Below are positions 9,052-19,029 of a stretch of 64,000 nt of DNA, piece by piece (position 1 is the stretch's first letter; the number at the start of each line of letters is the position of its first letter). Made by a program: the position numbers and the translations under genes. Below the pieces are notes generated by a model, which was given only the letters and a program-made list of their open reading frames with translations, was not told the origin of the DNA and ran no database searches. The DNA is from Ignavibacteriota bacterium (GTDB taxonomy: Bacteria > Bacteroidota > Ignavibacteria > UBA10030 > SZUA-254): contig JACREZ010000006.1 in NCBI GenBank assembly GCA_016212665.1, positions 1 to 64,000 on the forward strand. Reading direction: 5' to 3'.

Positions 9052-9561
9052 TCAATTCGGTCGCCCGGGCGGCGAGGGGAATTCGTTCGGAGTGTCTTCT
9101 TTTGACTTGTTTACAAGCAAAAAAACAATTCCCCCGACTATTAATGCAGCGCCAATCCAAATCCACGGACTGATAGAAGTCTCTTCTTCCTCAGAGGCGT
9201 ACCCGACAAAATAATAATCGCCGCCATTCAACCCTTCAGGAAAGTCATCATTCACATTCCACTCAACGGAAAGATTTTCTCCGCATGCAATTCCATCTCC
9301 AATACTTCCCGTCAGATGTTCAGGAACAAACGCGAAATCAGGGTCACTTTTTTTCTTCAATGAAAAGAGGACGTGATATTCTTTTGTGGTTTCGCCCGAT
9401 AAATCATAGTTGATGATAATCCGGTCATTCATCTGTTCAAACCGAACATTGCTGACGTTCGCTTGATTGGTTGACGCGGCTGATTCATCTGTGAAAATCA
9501 GTTTGAGGAAACAGACGAGAAGAAACAGTCTGAACGATTTTGAGTGGTAAAATAATTTCAT
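9052..9561 (-). CDS. Small exported membrane-anchored protein
   Basis: 169 residues. An N-terminal signal-like segment (FRLFLLVCFLKLIFT) is followed by a beta-rich domain (NVSNVRFEQMNDRIIINYDL ... EWNVNDDFPEGLNGGDYYF). This resembles the Ig-like domains found in many short exported Bacteroidota proteins that accompany caspase-like or propeller proteins. A C-terminal helix (ISPWIWIGAALIVGGIVFLLV, about 130-150) anchors it, leaving a short Pro-rich tail (PSPPGRPN). The start is supported by GGAG 8 bases upstream. It lies 12 bp after the 1312-residue propeller gene and is probably co-transcribed. Function unknown. Confidence 0.7.
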   Translation of the reverse strand: MKLFYHSKSFRLFLLVCFLKLIFTDESAASTNQANVSNVRFEQMNDRIIINYDLSGETTKEYHVLFSLKKKSDPDFAFVPEHLTGSIGDGIACGENLSVEWNVNDDFPEGLNGGDYYFVGYASEEEETSISPWIWIGAALIVGGIVFLLVNKSKEDTPNEFPSPPGRPN

Positions 9562-9573
9562 GGGATACTCCGG

Positions 9574-12500
9574 TTACTTTATCAACAAGATTTTCTTGAC
9601 GGAAGAATATGTTCCTGCCCGTAACTGAGCAAGATAAACTCCCGAAGGCATGTCGCTTGCGTTCCACTCGACCGTATATGTCCCACTTTGTTTTGCTTCA
9701 TTGATAAGCGTAGCGACCTCCTGACCTGCGAGATTATATATTTTTAATGATACCAATCCGAAATTGGCAATTCGAAATTCGAAATTCGTAGTCGGGTTAA
9801 ACGGGTTCGGATAATTATCGCTCAGGTAGAATTCCTTCGGTGCGACATTGTTCAACAACTCCGCAATCGCTTCATTTTTTCCGACCAACACAACAAATTC
9901 ACTCTTATCACTTGTTGAAGAAAAACTATAAGCAGGATTGCTTCTCAGATTTTGTTTGACTCCCCGTTCCTCATCAATTAAATATACATCAAACTCTTCC
10001 GGTATTGTGGCAATTCCATCGAACGAAAGTTTCACGGATTGCTTGTTCGTATGCAACACTTCAAATCTCCAACGTTGCGAATCCTGAATCTCCGGCTTGA
10101 AGTCGGTAGCAAACGAACTGTATAAATCATCCCACTCCTTCCTTGAAAAAATTACAGAAGGAGTTTCTCCAACTGCACGGGGACGACGAACATCATACCT
10201 ATCCAAGCCGTTCGATGACGTTTGAACAACTCCGAAGGCAACAACATTTTCCGTATATGTCTTTGTTTGAAGCCCGATGCTCACTTGCCAATCACATTCC
10301 GATTCAACTTCGTCTGCGATTGTTTTGCCGAGGGAACTGCCGTACGGAATTTTCAGTGAAGACAGATTTGTTGCATTGAAAAAATAAAAACCATAGTACG
10401 GCTCAAGAGAACTTGATGCGGTAAAACTTCCCTTAAATCCCCACAACGATTCGTTGACACTGTTTGCAGATTTGATTGTCGCCCATGTTACGGCAAACGG
10501 ATACGGACTTGTAATCATATTCCAGCCGGGATGCAACGGAATTTCGACCGCATCATTATTCATCGGCATCGAATTGAGTGTTCCTGAAAAATTCCAATCC
10601 CTCTTGTTCAGCATCCAAAACGCGCGCCCGGAAGAGAAACGAAAATCAGAACTGCCGTTATACTCAATTAAATATTCTGAAGCCGCGCCGTTATCCCAAT
10701 AAATCTGCCAATCTGTTTTATGTGTGCCGGAGAGCAAACTATCAATTCTCAAATTGCTTAAGCCGGGAAGTCCGACAAGACGGTAGTCTTTCGTTGCGTA
10801 ACTTTCTTGAGAAGAATAATTCGGGAAATCAATTGTAGCGCTGGCGGAGAATGAAGTCGGATACGTTCCGATTGTCGTGAAACTCCAAATCGGCGAAGAG
10901 GAAATTTTCCCTGAAAGTTTTTTGATACTCACTTGCCAGTAATACATCGTGTTCAATGACAAGCCGGAAATTACATGAACGGTATCAGTCAGGTTTGAAT
11001 CACTATAAGCAATTCCGGCAGCAAATGTTGGGTCTGTCGCTACTTGTAAACGATACGTGGTTGCCGAGTCTGAATGTTTCCAACGTAACGTGGGAGATGT
11101 TGAAATGTTGGATGCATTTTGTGACGGAAAGTAGAGCGCAAGCCCGGAATACAAATCCGTTTTTGAAAGGAACATCCCACGCCCATGTGTCGCGGCAAGA
11201 ATATAGCCATCTTCACGAATGTCCAGATCATGAACTGCAACATTGGCAAGCCCCTCGTTTTCCTGAGTCCATGTTGTTCCTCCGTTTGTGGTCTCAAACA
11301 CACCAAGGTCTGTTCCGATGATGACATGCGTAGATTGTTTGGGGTCAATCACAATCGAGTTGACCGGAACATCCGGCAAATTTCCACTGACGTTCGACCA
11401 GTTGCTACCACGGTTTGTTGTCAAATAGACATGACCTGTCGTCGCGGTTCCCAATCCATACCCTGAGTATCCGACATACGCTTTGCTCGCGTTGAGCGGG
11501 TCAATAGCGATTGAAGTAACTTCTCTGTTCGGAAGCGGGAGTTGGTCGTGAACAACCCAACCGCCTCCTCCATTGGTCGTCACTAACACTCTTGAACGAA
11601 CCCCGCTCCATCCACTCGTTCCGACATACATCACTGAGGAATTTTGTTTAGCAATGGCAATCGCTGTGATGGTTGCGCCGGAAGATTGGACACTCCCCGC
11701 GCCGCTTCCTGTTAAATCTTCAGTAATCGCCGACCATGATTCAGCCGCACTTGATGTTTTGAATAGCCGGTACGTTCCTCCGACTAATACATTCGGATTG
11801 TTCGGGTCCATCACTAACGGTGCGATGAACGAACATCGGTCAGAAGTCCATGATACTCCTATTTCGGTCGGTATTCCGGACATCATTCTTGTCGGACCTG
11901 TACCGCCATTCGTTGACTTCCATACGGATAAATAAACATAGGTCATATACACAATGTTCGGGTCTTGAGGATTAACAATCACCGGACCGCCATCGCCTGA
12001 AAGAATTGGTTGCCACGAAGTCGAAGTTGACCTCATCAATGTTCCGTTATCCTGCGTTCCGCCAAAATAGTAATTCAATGTCGGATGCGTAGCGCCGCTG
12101 TAAAACTGTGTAACAACGAGGTCGTTATTCAACTCACCAAATGAAACTCCGTCGTTTGTTGTCTTATAGATGCCACCATCATTCCCGAAAAATATTGTGG
12201 ATGGATTCTTCGGATGAAATGTTATGACATGTTGGTCAACGTGAAAGTTTGCCACGCCATTCGCATCAATAAGACGCGTCCATCCTGTACCACCGTTACT
12301 TGAACGAAAAATATTTATTCCCCCGGCATACACAATATTTTCATTCGTGGGATGAACGGCTAAAACGTTGTTGTAAAATCCCTGGCCGCCGAGATGAGTT
12401 CCCCGTACATATGGTGAATTATCGTATGGTGTGGAAACTGCAAACCAACTTCCCCCTGCGTTGGTTGATTTCTGAATGCTGTGTGTATAAAAATTAGAAT

Positions 12501-13512
12501 CGGAGAGCGAAGCATAAATAATGTCAGGCTCGCTCGGTGCAATAGCCAAACTTATTCGAGTATATCCCGTTGTTGCTGAAGGAAAACCGTTTGTGAGTTT
12601 CGTCCAATTTGCGCCACCATCCGTTGTTTTATAAATGCCATCGTTGTACGGCATGAATAATCCGAACGAAGCATACATGACGTCGGGAAAATCAGGATTC
12701 GCTACCAAGTCCATGCAAAACGGGTCGGTGTTTCCAACATTCAGTTTCTTCCACGAACTTCCTGCATCGGTTGATTTCCAAACTCCCCCAACGACACCAG
12801 CGTAAAGAACGTCAGGATTATCCGGCCTGATAATGAGTTTGTTGATATAATGATATGCTTTGAGTTTTCTTCCCGATTGAAGCGTTACATCTTCATTTGA
12901 AAAATTCGTGATGGTTGTCCAACTTCCTCCGCCATTGGTAGATTTCAAAATACCTGCGCCGCGCAACGCATCAATATTGAAATATCCTTCGCCCGTTCCT
13001 GCATAGAGAATATTCGGATTTGTCGGATGCATGACCATCGTTCCGATACAAATATTTGTCGCGAAGTCTGAAGTAGAAGCCCACGAACTTCCACCGTTCA
13101 TCGTTTTCCAAATTCCACCGCTTACCGAACCAACGTACAACGTTTCTGGGTGGTCTTTATCAATAACAATCGAACGAAGCCGACCGGCAATATTAACCGG
13201 ACCGAGCGATTGCCACGACAGTTGAGTAACACCGGAAGTCTTTGCAAAACGGTTTTGATTTTGCTCAATATGGTTGAGCGCTTTCTCTTTCCAATCCACC
13301 GGAATGGTTCCGCTCGGAAACGCTCTACGATCGTTGTACCATTTTGCGGCTTGATAGGCGAAGGTTGCCTTCAACCGTGAAGGAACAAAATCCTGAATGT
13401 TTGTCGGAAGATTTTTTTGAATCGTCCAAAGTATGAAGAGCGCGAAACAGACAACCGGTAGAACAACGCGGAGTATGTTTACTAATGTATATTTTCTTTT
13501 TTGATGAATCAT
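9574..13512 (-). CDS. Giant secreted VPS10/BNR-type beta-propeller protein with FN3-like and T9SS sorting domains
   Basis: 1312 residues. The N-terminus has one hydrophobic segment (ILRVVLPVVCFALFILWTI, about 14-32). Residues about 95-780 are sortilin/BNR-type repeats (LYVGSVSGGIWKTMNGGSSW, LYAGVVGGVWKSTDAGSSW, VIIGTDLGVFETTNGGTTW and many others), expected to form two propellers. About 790-880 is an FN3-like domain (SPTLRWKHSDSATTYRLQVA ... YYWQVS). After a GWNMITSP-type region, a type A sorting domain closes the protein (LSDNYPNPFNPTTNFEF ... GVYLAQLRAG ... KKILLIK). The start ATG overlaps the ispD stop by 4 bp, so it is coupled to a housekeeping operon. No catalytic motif is seen; a binding or adhesion role is inferred. 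Confidence 0.87.
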   Translation of the reverse strand: MIHQKRKYTLVNILRVVLPVVCFALFILWTIQKNLPTNIQDFVPSRLKATFAYQAAKWYNDRRAFPSGTIPVDWKEKALNHIEQNQNRFAKTSGVTQLSWQSLGPVNIAGRLRSIVIDKDHPETLYVGSVSGGIWKTMNGGSSWASTSDFATNICIGTMVMHPTNPNILYAGTGEGYFNIDALRGAGILKSTNGGGSWTTITNFSNEDVTLQSGRKLKAYHYINKLIIRPDNPDVLYAGVVGGVWKSTDAGSSWKKLNVGNTDPFCMDLVANPDFPDVMYASFGLFMPYNDGIYKTTDGGANWTKLTNGFPSATTGYTRISLAIAPSEPDIIYASLSDSNFYTHSIQKSTNAGGSWFAVSTPYDNSPYVRGTHLGGQGFYNNVLAVHPTNENIVYAGGINIFRSSNGGTGWTRLIDANGVANFHVDQHVITFHPKNPSTIFFGNDGGIYKTTNDGVSFGELNNDLVVTQFYSGATHPTLNYYFGGTQDNGTLMRSTSTSWQPILSGDGGPVIVNPQDPNIVYMTYVYLSVWKSTNGGTGPTRMMSGIPTEIGVSWTSDRCSFIAPLVMDPNNPNVLVGGTYRLFKTSSAAESWSAITEDLTGSGAGSVQSSGATITAIAIAKQNSSVMYVGTSGWSGVRSRVLVTTNGGGGWVVHDQLPLPNREVTSIAIDPLNASKAYVGYSGYGLGTATTGHVYLTTNRGSNWSNVSGNLPDVPVNSIVIDPKQSTHVIIGTDLGVFETTNGGTTWTQENEGLANVAVHDLDIREDGYILAATHGRGMFLSKTDLYSGLALYFPSQNASNISTSPTLRWKHSDSATTYRLQVATDPTFAAGIAYSDSNLTDTVHVISGLSLNTMYYWQVSIKKLSGKISSSPIWSFTTIGTYPTSFSASATIDFPNYSSQESYATKDYRLVGLPGLSNLRIDSLLSGTHKTDWQIYWDNGAASEYLIEYNGSSDFRFSSGRAFWMLNKRDWNFSGTLNSMPMNNDAVEIPLHPGWNMITSPYPFAVTWATIKSANSVNESLWGFKGSFTASSSLEPYYGFYFFNATNLSSLKIPYGSSLGKTIADEVESECDWQVSIGLQTKTYTENVVAFGVVQTSSNGLDRYDVRRPRAVGETPSVIFSRKEWDDLYSSFATDFKPEIQDSQRWRFEVLHTNKQSVKLSFDGIATIPEEFDVYLIDEERGVKQNLRSNPAYSFSSTSDKSEFVVLVGKNEAIAELLNNVAPKEFYLSDNYPNPFNPTTNFEFRIANFGLVSLKIYNLAGQEVATLINEAKQSGTYTVEWNASDMPSGVYLAQLRAGTYSSVKKILLIK

Positions 13513-14216
13513 GATTTCATGTTCTTCTGAGAAAGAAGTTCGGCGATTGCCAAATCTTCTTGTGTTGTAATTTTGAAATTCTCATAACTTCCCTCGACAA
13601 TTTTTACCTGCAGACCAATTCGTTCGACTAAACTCGCGTCATCAGTTCCGATAAAATTATCGCGCCGCGCTCGCTCGAACGCTTTGAACAAACCATCAAA
13701 CACAAACCCCTGAGGAGTTTGCACTTGCCAGCACCGATTTCGTAGCGGAGTTTCAGTCACCAATAAATTCCCATCGGATATTTTGATTGTATCCTTCGTG
13801 CGAACAGCGGGTATTGCCGCACCGTGTTCGATTGTTGCTTGCAACACTCGTTCGATAATTTCGTCGCTCACAAAAGGACGGACAGCATCGTGAACAAGAA
13901 CAACATCGGGCGGTAAAGAGTGAAACGATTGAAGCGCATTCCAGACAGAATCCTGACGTTCAATGCCGCCAAGTCCAATCCAACATACTTTAGAACCATC
14001 TTCCGACGTGACAAGTTCTTTGATTTGCTCGATTCCATCTTGTGAACCAGCAATGGCAATAGAATCAACAAAAGAATTATTTTGAAATCGGTGCAATGTT
14101 GTTGAAAGAATCGTTTTGCCGCCGAGTTCCAGGAATTGCTTAGCCACACCGCCGCCAAAACGACTTCCGCTTCCGGCGGCGGGAATAATGAGTCCAACTT
14201 TTTTATTTCGGAACAT
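13509..14216 (-). CDS. ispD: 2-C-methyl-D-erythritol 4-phosphate cytidylyltransferase
   Basis: Third step of the MEP isoprenoid pathway: CTP plus MEP gives CDP-ME. 235 residues, typical length. The CTP-binding loop is intact (IIPAAGSGSRFGGGVAKQFL). VLVHDAVRPFV carries the conserved Asp/Arg, and IPAVRTKDTIK and QVQTPQGF are present, as is GTDDASLVE near the end. Gene order queA, ispD: the queA stop is 6 bp before its ATG. Its stop overlaps the next start (ATGA). Confidence 0.95.
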   Translation of the reverse strand: MFRNKKVGLIIPAAGSGSRFGGGVAKQFLELGGKTILSTTLHRFQNNSFVDSIAIAGSQDGIEQIKELVTSEDGSKVCWIGLGGIERQDSVWNALQSFHSLPPDVVLVHDAVRPFVSDEIIERVLQATIEHGAAIPAVRTKDTIKISDGNLLVTETPLRNRCWQVQTPQGFVFDGLFKAFERARRDNFIGTDDASLVERIGLQVKIVEGSYENFKITTQEDLAIAELLSQKNMKS

Positions 14217-14222
14217 TGACGA

Positions 14223-15266
14223 TTACAAAATCAGCATCGCATCGCCGTAACTGTAGAAGCGCCATTTCTCTTTGATTGCTTTCTTGTACGCTTTCATAAT
14301 CAAATCACGGTTGGCAAATGCACACACCATCATTAACATCGTTGATTCCGGCAAATGGAAATTGGTAATCAATTTGTCGGCGATTTTAAATTCATACGGT
14401 GGGAAGATAAACTTATCCGTCCAACCACGAGCCATTTTAAGATGACCTGTGGTTGTTACTGCCGATTCAACAGCGCGAGTTGCACTCGTTCCGACAACAA
14501 AGACATTCCCTTTGTTATTGATTGATTTATTAACAGCATCAGCCGCACTGAGCGGGACTTCAAAATATTCCGAATCCATCCGATGCTTCGAAAGGTCTTC
14601 CACTTCCACCGGTCTGAACGAACCTAAACCAAGATGAAGCAGGACGTGCGAAACCGAAACTCCCTTGTCATGTAACTGAGTAAGAAGACGTTGGGAGAAA
14701 TGTAGCGCGGCAGTCGGCGCGGCAACCGAGCCGATATATTTTGCAAACACTGTTTGATATGCTTCCTTGTCTGCATCTTCCGGTTCACGCTTGATGTAGT
14801 ATGGAAGCGGCGTCAAACCGATGCGGTCAATCAATCCGTACAAATTTCCTTTTTGGTTGAACCGAACTGTTCGCCCGCGTGAGGTTGTATTGTCAACAAC
14901 TTCGCACCATAATTTTCCGTCGTCGAAATAAATTTTGTTGCCGATTCGAACCTTTCGTGCCGGGTCAACAATAACATCCCAGATTCCTTCTTCCGCATTT
15001 AACTGACGGAGAAGAAACACTTCAATCTTCGCGTTTGTTTTTTCCTTGCGTCCAACCATCCGCGCGGAAAATACTTTCGTGTTGTTCAGAACAAGTGAGT
15101 CTCCTTTTTTGAAGTAATCAACTATGTCACTAAACCGTTTCTCTTCAATTGATTCATCTGCTCGATTGATGACCATCAGTCGTGCAGAGTCACGCGGCTT
15201 TGCAGGGTACTTTGCTATTAAGTTGCGCGGCGTTGGGTATTTAAAGTCTGATAATTTCATGCTCAT
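14223..15266 (-). CDS. queA: tRNA preQ1(34) S-adenosylmethionine ribosyltransferase-isomerase
   Basis: Builds epoxyqueuosine in tRNA by moving the ribosyl part of SAM onto preQ1 at position 34. 347 residues. Family motifs are present: DFKYPTPRNLIAKYPAKPRDSARLM at the N-terminus (quoted here in part), LVLNNTKVFSARM, SVAAPTAALHFS, LLHLGLGSFRPV and TNFHLPESTMLMMVCAFA. AGGAAA lies 11 bases before the first ATG; a second ATG two codons later is an alternative. It heads the queA-ispD-propeller-small membrane protein unit. Confidence 0.95.
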   Translation of the reverse strand: MSMKLSDFKYPTPRNLIAKYPAKPRDSARLMVINRADESIEEKRFSDIVDYFKKGDSLVLNNTKVFSARMVGRKEKTNAKIEVFLLRQLNAEEGIWDVIVDPARKVRIGNKIYFDDGKLWCEVVDNTTSRGRTVRFNQKGNLYGLIDRIGLTPLPYYIKREPEDADKEAYQTVFAKYIGSVAAPTAALHFSQRLLTQLHDKGVSVSHVLLHLGLGSFRPVEVEDLSKHRMDSEYFEVPLSAADAVNKSINNKGNVFVVGTSATRAVESAVTTTGHLKMARGWTDKFIFPPYEFKIADKLITNFHLPESTMLMMVCAFANRDLIMKAYKKAIKEKWRFYSYGDAMLIL

Positions 15267-15289
15267 ATTTTTCGTTTCCTTCTATTGTG

Positions 15290-15396
15290 CTTGTTAGTGG
15301 TGAATGGTGAGTAGTAAATAGTGTATCGTAGGTAAACGATTACGCCATTACTCCATCAATCCTTCACTCCTCCCCTTCCTTATGAAGGAGAGGAGT
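15290..15396. repeat. Word repeats and imperfect hairpin
   Basis: The gap between queA and ppdK holds AGTGGTGAATGGTGAGTAG-type and TTACTCCATCA-type word repeats. It ends in an imperfect hairpin (ACTCCTCCCCTTC 15366-15378 / GAAGGAGAGGAGT 15384-15396) just 3' of ppdK. The hairpin could terminate ppdK but lacks a T run. Confidence 0.5.
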
Positions 15397-15408
15397 GAGG
15401 AGAGTAAA

Positions 15409-18150
15409 TTATTTTTTCTTCTTTCCTGTCTCGACAGATTTCTCATCTGCAAGCGCTGCCTTTGCGGCGGCAAGCCGCGCAATCGGCACACGGTACGGTG
15501 AACAACTGACATAGTTCAATCCGAGTTGATGACAGAACTCGACAGACGATGGCTCGCCGCCATGCTCGCCGCAGATTCCAATCTTCAAATCGCTCCGAAC
15601 CGAACGACCTTTCTCGACGGCAATTTTCATCAATGCGCCGACACCGGCTCTGTCAATTGCTTCGAACGGGTCTTTGGGATAAATTTCCATCTCGACATAC
15701 GGAGTAAGAAATCTTCCGGCATCATCACGACTGACACCAAGCGTTGTTTGTGTCAAATCGTTCGTTCCGAAACTGAAGAACTCTGCCGACTTTGCAATTT
15801 CGTCTGCTGTAATTGCACCGCGGGGAACTTCAATCATCGTCCCGACAAGATAGTTGAACTTCACTTTCTTTTCACGCAGAACTTCTTCAGCAACCTGCCG
15901 GACGATTTTTTCCTGATGCGCAAGTTCCTTCACATTGCCGACGAGCGGAATCATCACTTCCGGTTCTACCTTGATGCCGCGTGCTTTCACATTTGCTGCG
16001 GCTTCAAAAATTGCTCGTGCCTGCATTTCGGTAATCTCCGGGAAAATTAATCCCAACCGGCAACCACGGAAACCAAGCATCGGGTTAAACTCGTGTAATC
16101 CCTCAACCCGTTGACGAACTTTTTCATAACTGATTCCCATTTGCTTTGCAAGTTCACGCTGTTGTTTTTCTTCATGCGGAACAAACTCGTGCAACGGCGG
16201 GTCAATCGTTCTGATTGTTACCGGTCGTCCGTTCATCGCTTCAAAGATTCCTTCAAAGTCAACACGTTGCAACGGAAGCAATTTCGCGAGAGCAATCTTT
16301 CGTGCTTCAAGCGTATCTGCTAAAATCATCTCGCGCATCGGCCCGATTTTTCCTTCGCCGAAGAACATGTGCTCGGTTCTGCACAGCCCGATTCCTTCAG
16401 CGCCAAAGGCAACTGCATTTGCTGATTGGTCGGGTTGGTCAGCGTTCGTTCGAATTTTCAGACGGCGATATTGGTCAGCCCATTTCATAACCTTTGCATA
16501 CGATTGATACACTGGCGCTTTGCGCGGTTCGAGCGTTTTATCAATCAACACCTGAACAACCTCAGAAGGTTTCGTCGCAAGTTTTCCTTCGATTACTTCA
16601 CCCGTCGTTCCGTCAATCGAAATCCAATCTCCTTCTTTGATTGTCTTTCCGTTCACGACCATCGTGTGCGTTGCGTAATCAATATTCAACACCGAGCAAC
16701 CTGCGACACAAACTTTTCCCATCTGCCGTGCGACCAACGCCGCGTGCGAAGTCATACCGCCGCGTGCCGTAAGAATTCCTTCCGAGGCATCCATTCCTTT
16801 GATGTCTTCCGGCGATGTTTCAATTCGTGTGAGAATGATTTTTTCACCACGCTTTTTCCATTCTTCAGCATCAGGTGCGTTGAACACAACACGACCTGTT
16901 GCCGCGCCGGGTCCGGCGTTCAATCCTTTCGCAAGCAATTTGCCTGCTTGAATCGCAGATGCTTTCTCTTTCAAATCAAAAATCGGACGGAGCAATTGAT
17001 TGAGTTGGTCCGGTTCAATTCTGTTCAATGCTTCTTTCTCGGAAATCAAACCTTCGCCAACCATATCCACCGCAATTTTGATTGCGGCAAACGCTGTTCG
17101 CTTTCCGACACGGCATTGTAACATGTACAATTTCTTTTGTTGAATCGTGAACTCTACATCCATCATGTCCCGATAGTGCTTCTCAAGTTTCAATCGGATT
17201 TTGTCGAGTTGATTGTAGATTCTCGGATTCTCTTTTGCAAGTTTAGAAATCGGCAACGGCGTACGTGTTCCTGCGACGACATCTTCGCCCTGCGCGTTCA
17301 TAAGATACTCACCGTAGAAAATATTCTTCCCGGTTGCCGCATCACGTGTGAATGCAACGCCTGTTCCGGAATCTTCACCCATATTTCCGAACACCATGGA
17401 TTGAATATTGACTGCCGTTCCCCACGATTCGGGAATATCGTACATCTTTCTGTACGCAATCGCCCGGTCGTTATTCCACGAACTAAACACTGCACCGACT
17501 GCGCCCCACAATTGCTTCATCGGGTCGTCGGGAAAACTGTGTCCTGTTTTTTCTTTGATTGCTTTCTTGAACCGTGAGACAAGTTCTTTCATATCGTTTG
17601 CATCGAGTTCGGTATCAAGATGCACACCTTTTTCTTCCTTCATCTTTTCGATGATGAGTTCGAACGGGTCAATCTCATCTTTGTGTTGCGGTTTCAAACC
17701 CAACACAACATCACCGTACATTTGAACGAAGCGACGGTACGAATCATACACGAAGCGCGGGTTCTTTGTTTTCTTCACAAGTCCTTCCGCAACGACATCA
17801 TTCAAACCGAGATTGAGAATTGTATCCATCATTCCCGGCATCGAAGCACGTGCGCCAGAACGAACGGAGACGAGCAACGGGTTTTTCGGATTCCCGAATT
17901 TCATCCCCATCATCTTCTCCACTTTCTTCAGCGCCTTCACGACTTCGCTGTTCAGTGTTTGCGGATACGTCCGCTTGTTCGCGTAATAGTACGTGCAGAC
18001 TTCCGTCGAAACCGTGAAGCCCGCCGGAACCGGTAAACCGATGTTCGTCATCTCAGCGAGGTTTGCACCCTTACCGCCGAGCAGACCTTTCATCTCTGCC
18101 GTGCCTTCGGCTTTTCCGTTTCCAAATGTGTAAACATATTTCTTTGCCAT
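15409..18150 (-). CDS. ppdK: Pyruvate, phosphate dikinase
   Basis: Interconverts pyruvate + ATP + Pi and PEP + AMP + PPi. About 913 residues from ATG 18150 ([16 protein letters not shown]); AAGGAAAA lies at a good distance upstream, and an upstream start that would add 13 residues is less likely. The N-terminal ATP-grasp domain begins [13 protein letters not shown] and has [21 protein letters not shown] (quoted in part). The swivelling phosphohistidine domain has [16 protein letters not shown], with the catalytic His. The C-terminal TIM barrel has [18 protein letters not shown] and [12 protein letters not shown], with the catalytic Cys in ICGEHGGEP. All key residues are present. It stands alone between repeat-rich gaps. 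Confidence 0.97.
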   Translation of the reverse strand: MAKKYVYTFGNGKAEGTAEMKGLLGGKGANLAEMTNIGLPVPAGFTVSTEVCTYYYANKRTYPQTLNSEVVKALKKVEKMMGMKFGNPKNPLLVSVRSGARASMPGMMDTILNLGLNDVVAEGLVKKTKNPRFVYDSYRRFVQMYGDVVLGLKPQHKDEIDPFELIIEKMKEEKGVHLDTELDANDMKELVSRFKKAIKEKTGHSFPDDPMKQLWGAVGAVFSSWNNDRAIAYRKMYDIPESWGTAVNIQSMVFGNMGEDSGTGVAFTRDAATGKNIFYGEYLMNAQGEDVVAGTRTPLPISKLAKENPRIYNQLDKIRLKLEKHYRDMMDVEFTIQQKKLYMLQCRVGKRTAFAAIKIAVDMVGEGLISEKEALNRIEPDQLNQLLRPIFDLKEKASAIQAGKLLAKGLNAGPGAATGRVVFNAPDAEEWKKRGEKIILTRIETSPEDIKGMDASEGILTARGGMTSHAALVARQMGKVCVAGCSVLNIDYATHTMVVNGKTIKEGDWISIDGTTGEVIEGKLATKPSEVVQVLIDKTLEPRKAPVYQSYAKVMKWADQYRRLKIRTNADQPDQSANAVAFGAEGIGLCRTEHMFFGEGKIGPMREMILADTLEARKIALAKLLPLQRVDFEGIFEAMNGRPVTIRTIDPPLHEFVPHEEKQQRELAKQMGISYEKVRQRVEGLHEFNPMLGFRGCRLGLIFPEITEMQARAIFEAAANVKARGIKVEPEVMIPLVGNVKELAHQEKIVRQVAEEVLREKKVKFNYLVGTMIEVPRGAITADEIAKSAEFFSFGTNDLTQTTLGVSRDDAGRFLTPYVEMEIYPKDPFEAIDRAGVGALMKIAVEKGRSVRSDLKIGICGEHGGEPSSVEFCHQLGLNYVSCSPYRVPIARLAAAKAALADEKSVETGKKKK

Positions 18151-18228
18151 TGTTTTATTTTCCTTAATTAATGTTTTCGTTTTGTTCAATAAAAATTCTT
18201 CTTGTTTATTGCTGTTAATTCTTCCGTC

Positions 18229-18250
18229 AAAAAACCGTTGAAACGGTTTT
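18229..18250 (-). terminator. Intrinsic terminator of the lpxB-lpxK-amidotransferase operon
   Basis: Minus strand: AAAACCGTT-TC-AACGGTTTT followed by more T. A perfect 9-bp stem with a T tail. Confidence 0.7.
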
Positions 18251-18269
18251 GAAAATATTATTTTGTCTC

Positions 18270-18335
18270 TAACCCCAGACTTAAGTCTGGGGTTATTTGA
18301 AAAAATAATAACTTATCAAACCGCTTTAGCGGTTT
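18270..18335. repeat. Two further palindromes, one overlapping a stop codon
   Basis: TAACCCCAGACTT and AAGTCTGGGGTTA (18270-18295) form a perfect 26-bp palindrome. AAACCGCTTTAGCGGTTT (18318-18335) is a second perfect palindrome and supplies the last codons and part of the stop of the amidotransferase gene (C-terminus ETAKAV). Confidence 0.8.
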
Positions 18336-19029
18336 CACTTTTTCTGATACTTGTTAAAAATCTCTCTAAAATATTTTTTGAAAAAGGATTGTCTGAATCC
18401 TTCATTCGTTCCGGATGCCATTGAACGCACAGGAAGAACGGCTTTGCAAGTGCATCTTCAAATTCGATTGCTTCGACTATTCCATCCTCGGAACGTGCGG
18501 CAACGGCAAGTCCGTTTCCGATGTTATCTGCCGCCTGATGATGAAACGAATTTACATTTCCTACTAACCTGTCAATTGAAGTCCTTAATATTTCTGAGTT
18601 AGCAAGTTCAATCCAATGGCGTTGTTCGTACCCTTCTTTCGTCGAGTGTTCCATGTGCCCGATTTCTTCAAGGTCTTGAATGAGCGTACCGCCGAAATGA
18701 ACATTCGCAATCTGCAAACCACGACAAATTCCGAGCAACGGTTTTTCCAGTCGAAGCGTTTCATCAATTACTTTTCGTTCAAAGTCGTCACGTAATCTGT
18801 CAACGCCATACACTTTCGGGTGAGCGGCTGAATTGCTGTACAATGTCGGGTCAACATCACCGCCGCCGGTGAGCAAGACTCCATCGCACTTCTTAATCTC
18901 CGAAAGATTGTCGTCAACATACGATAATTTCACCCACTCCAAATCGGGTGCGCCGCTTTTCAGCCAATCTATGTAGAGCCAAAATTTTTGTTCGGCTCCC
19001 ATGTTATCTGTCACCGCGATTCTCATCAA
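18316..19029 (-). CDS. Class I glutamine amidotransferase / gamma-glutamyl hydrolase-like (peptidase C26)
   Basis: 237 residues. The PuuD-like family cleaves gamma-glutamyl amide bonds. Motifs: LLTGGGDVDPTLY, the nucleophile elbow PLLGICRGLQIANVHFGG with the catalytic Cys, SFHHQAAD, and the catalytic His/Glu in VQWHPE. All three triad residues are seen. The start ATG overlaps the lpxK stop by 4 bp (ATGA). The natural substrate is not known from sequence; given the poly-gamma-glutamate locus 20 kb away, gamma-glutamyl chemistry is worth noting but unproven. The last six codons lie in a palindromic repeat. Confidence 0.85.
   Translation of the reverse strand: MMRIAVTDNMGAEQKFWLYIDWLKSGAPDLEWVKLSYVDDNLSEIKKCDGVLLTGGGDVDPTLYSNSAAHPKVYGVDRLRDDFERKVIDETLRLEKPLLGICRGLQIANVHFGGTLIQDLEEIGHMEHSTKEGYEQRHWIELANSEILRTSIDRLVGNVNSFHHQAADNIGNGLAVAARSEDGIVEAIEFEDALAKPFFLCVQWHPERMKDSDNPFSKNILERFLTSIRKSETAKAV

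Noticed and set aside
16426-17121. 231-residue + strand frame opposite ppdK
   Set aside because: It is a shadow of a clear coding region with family motifs on the minus strand; its composition is not protein-like.
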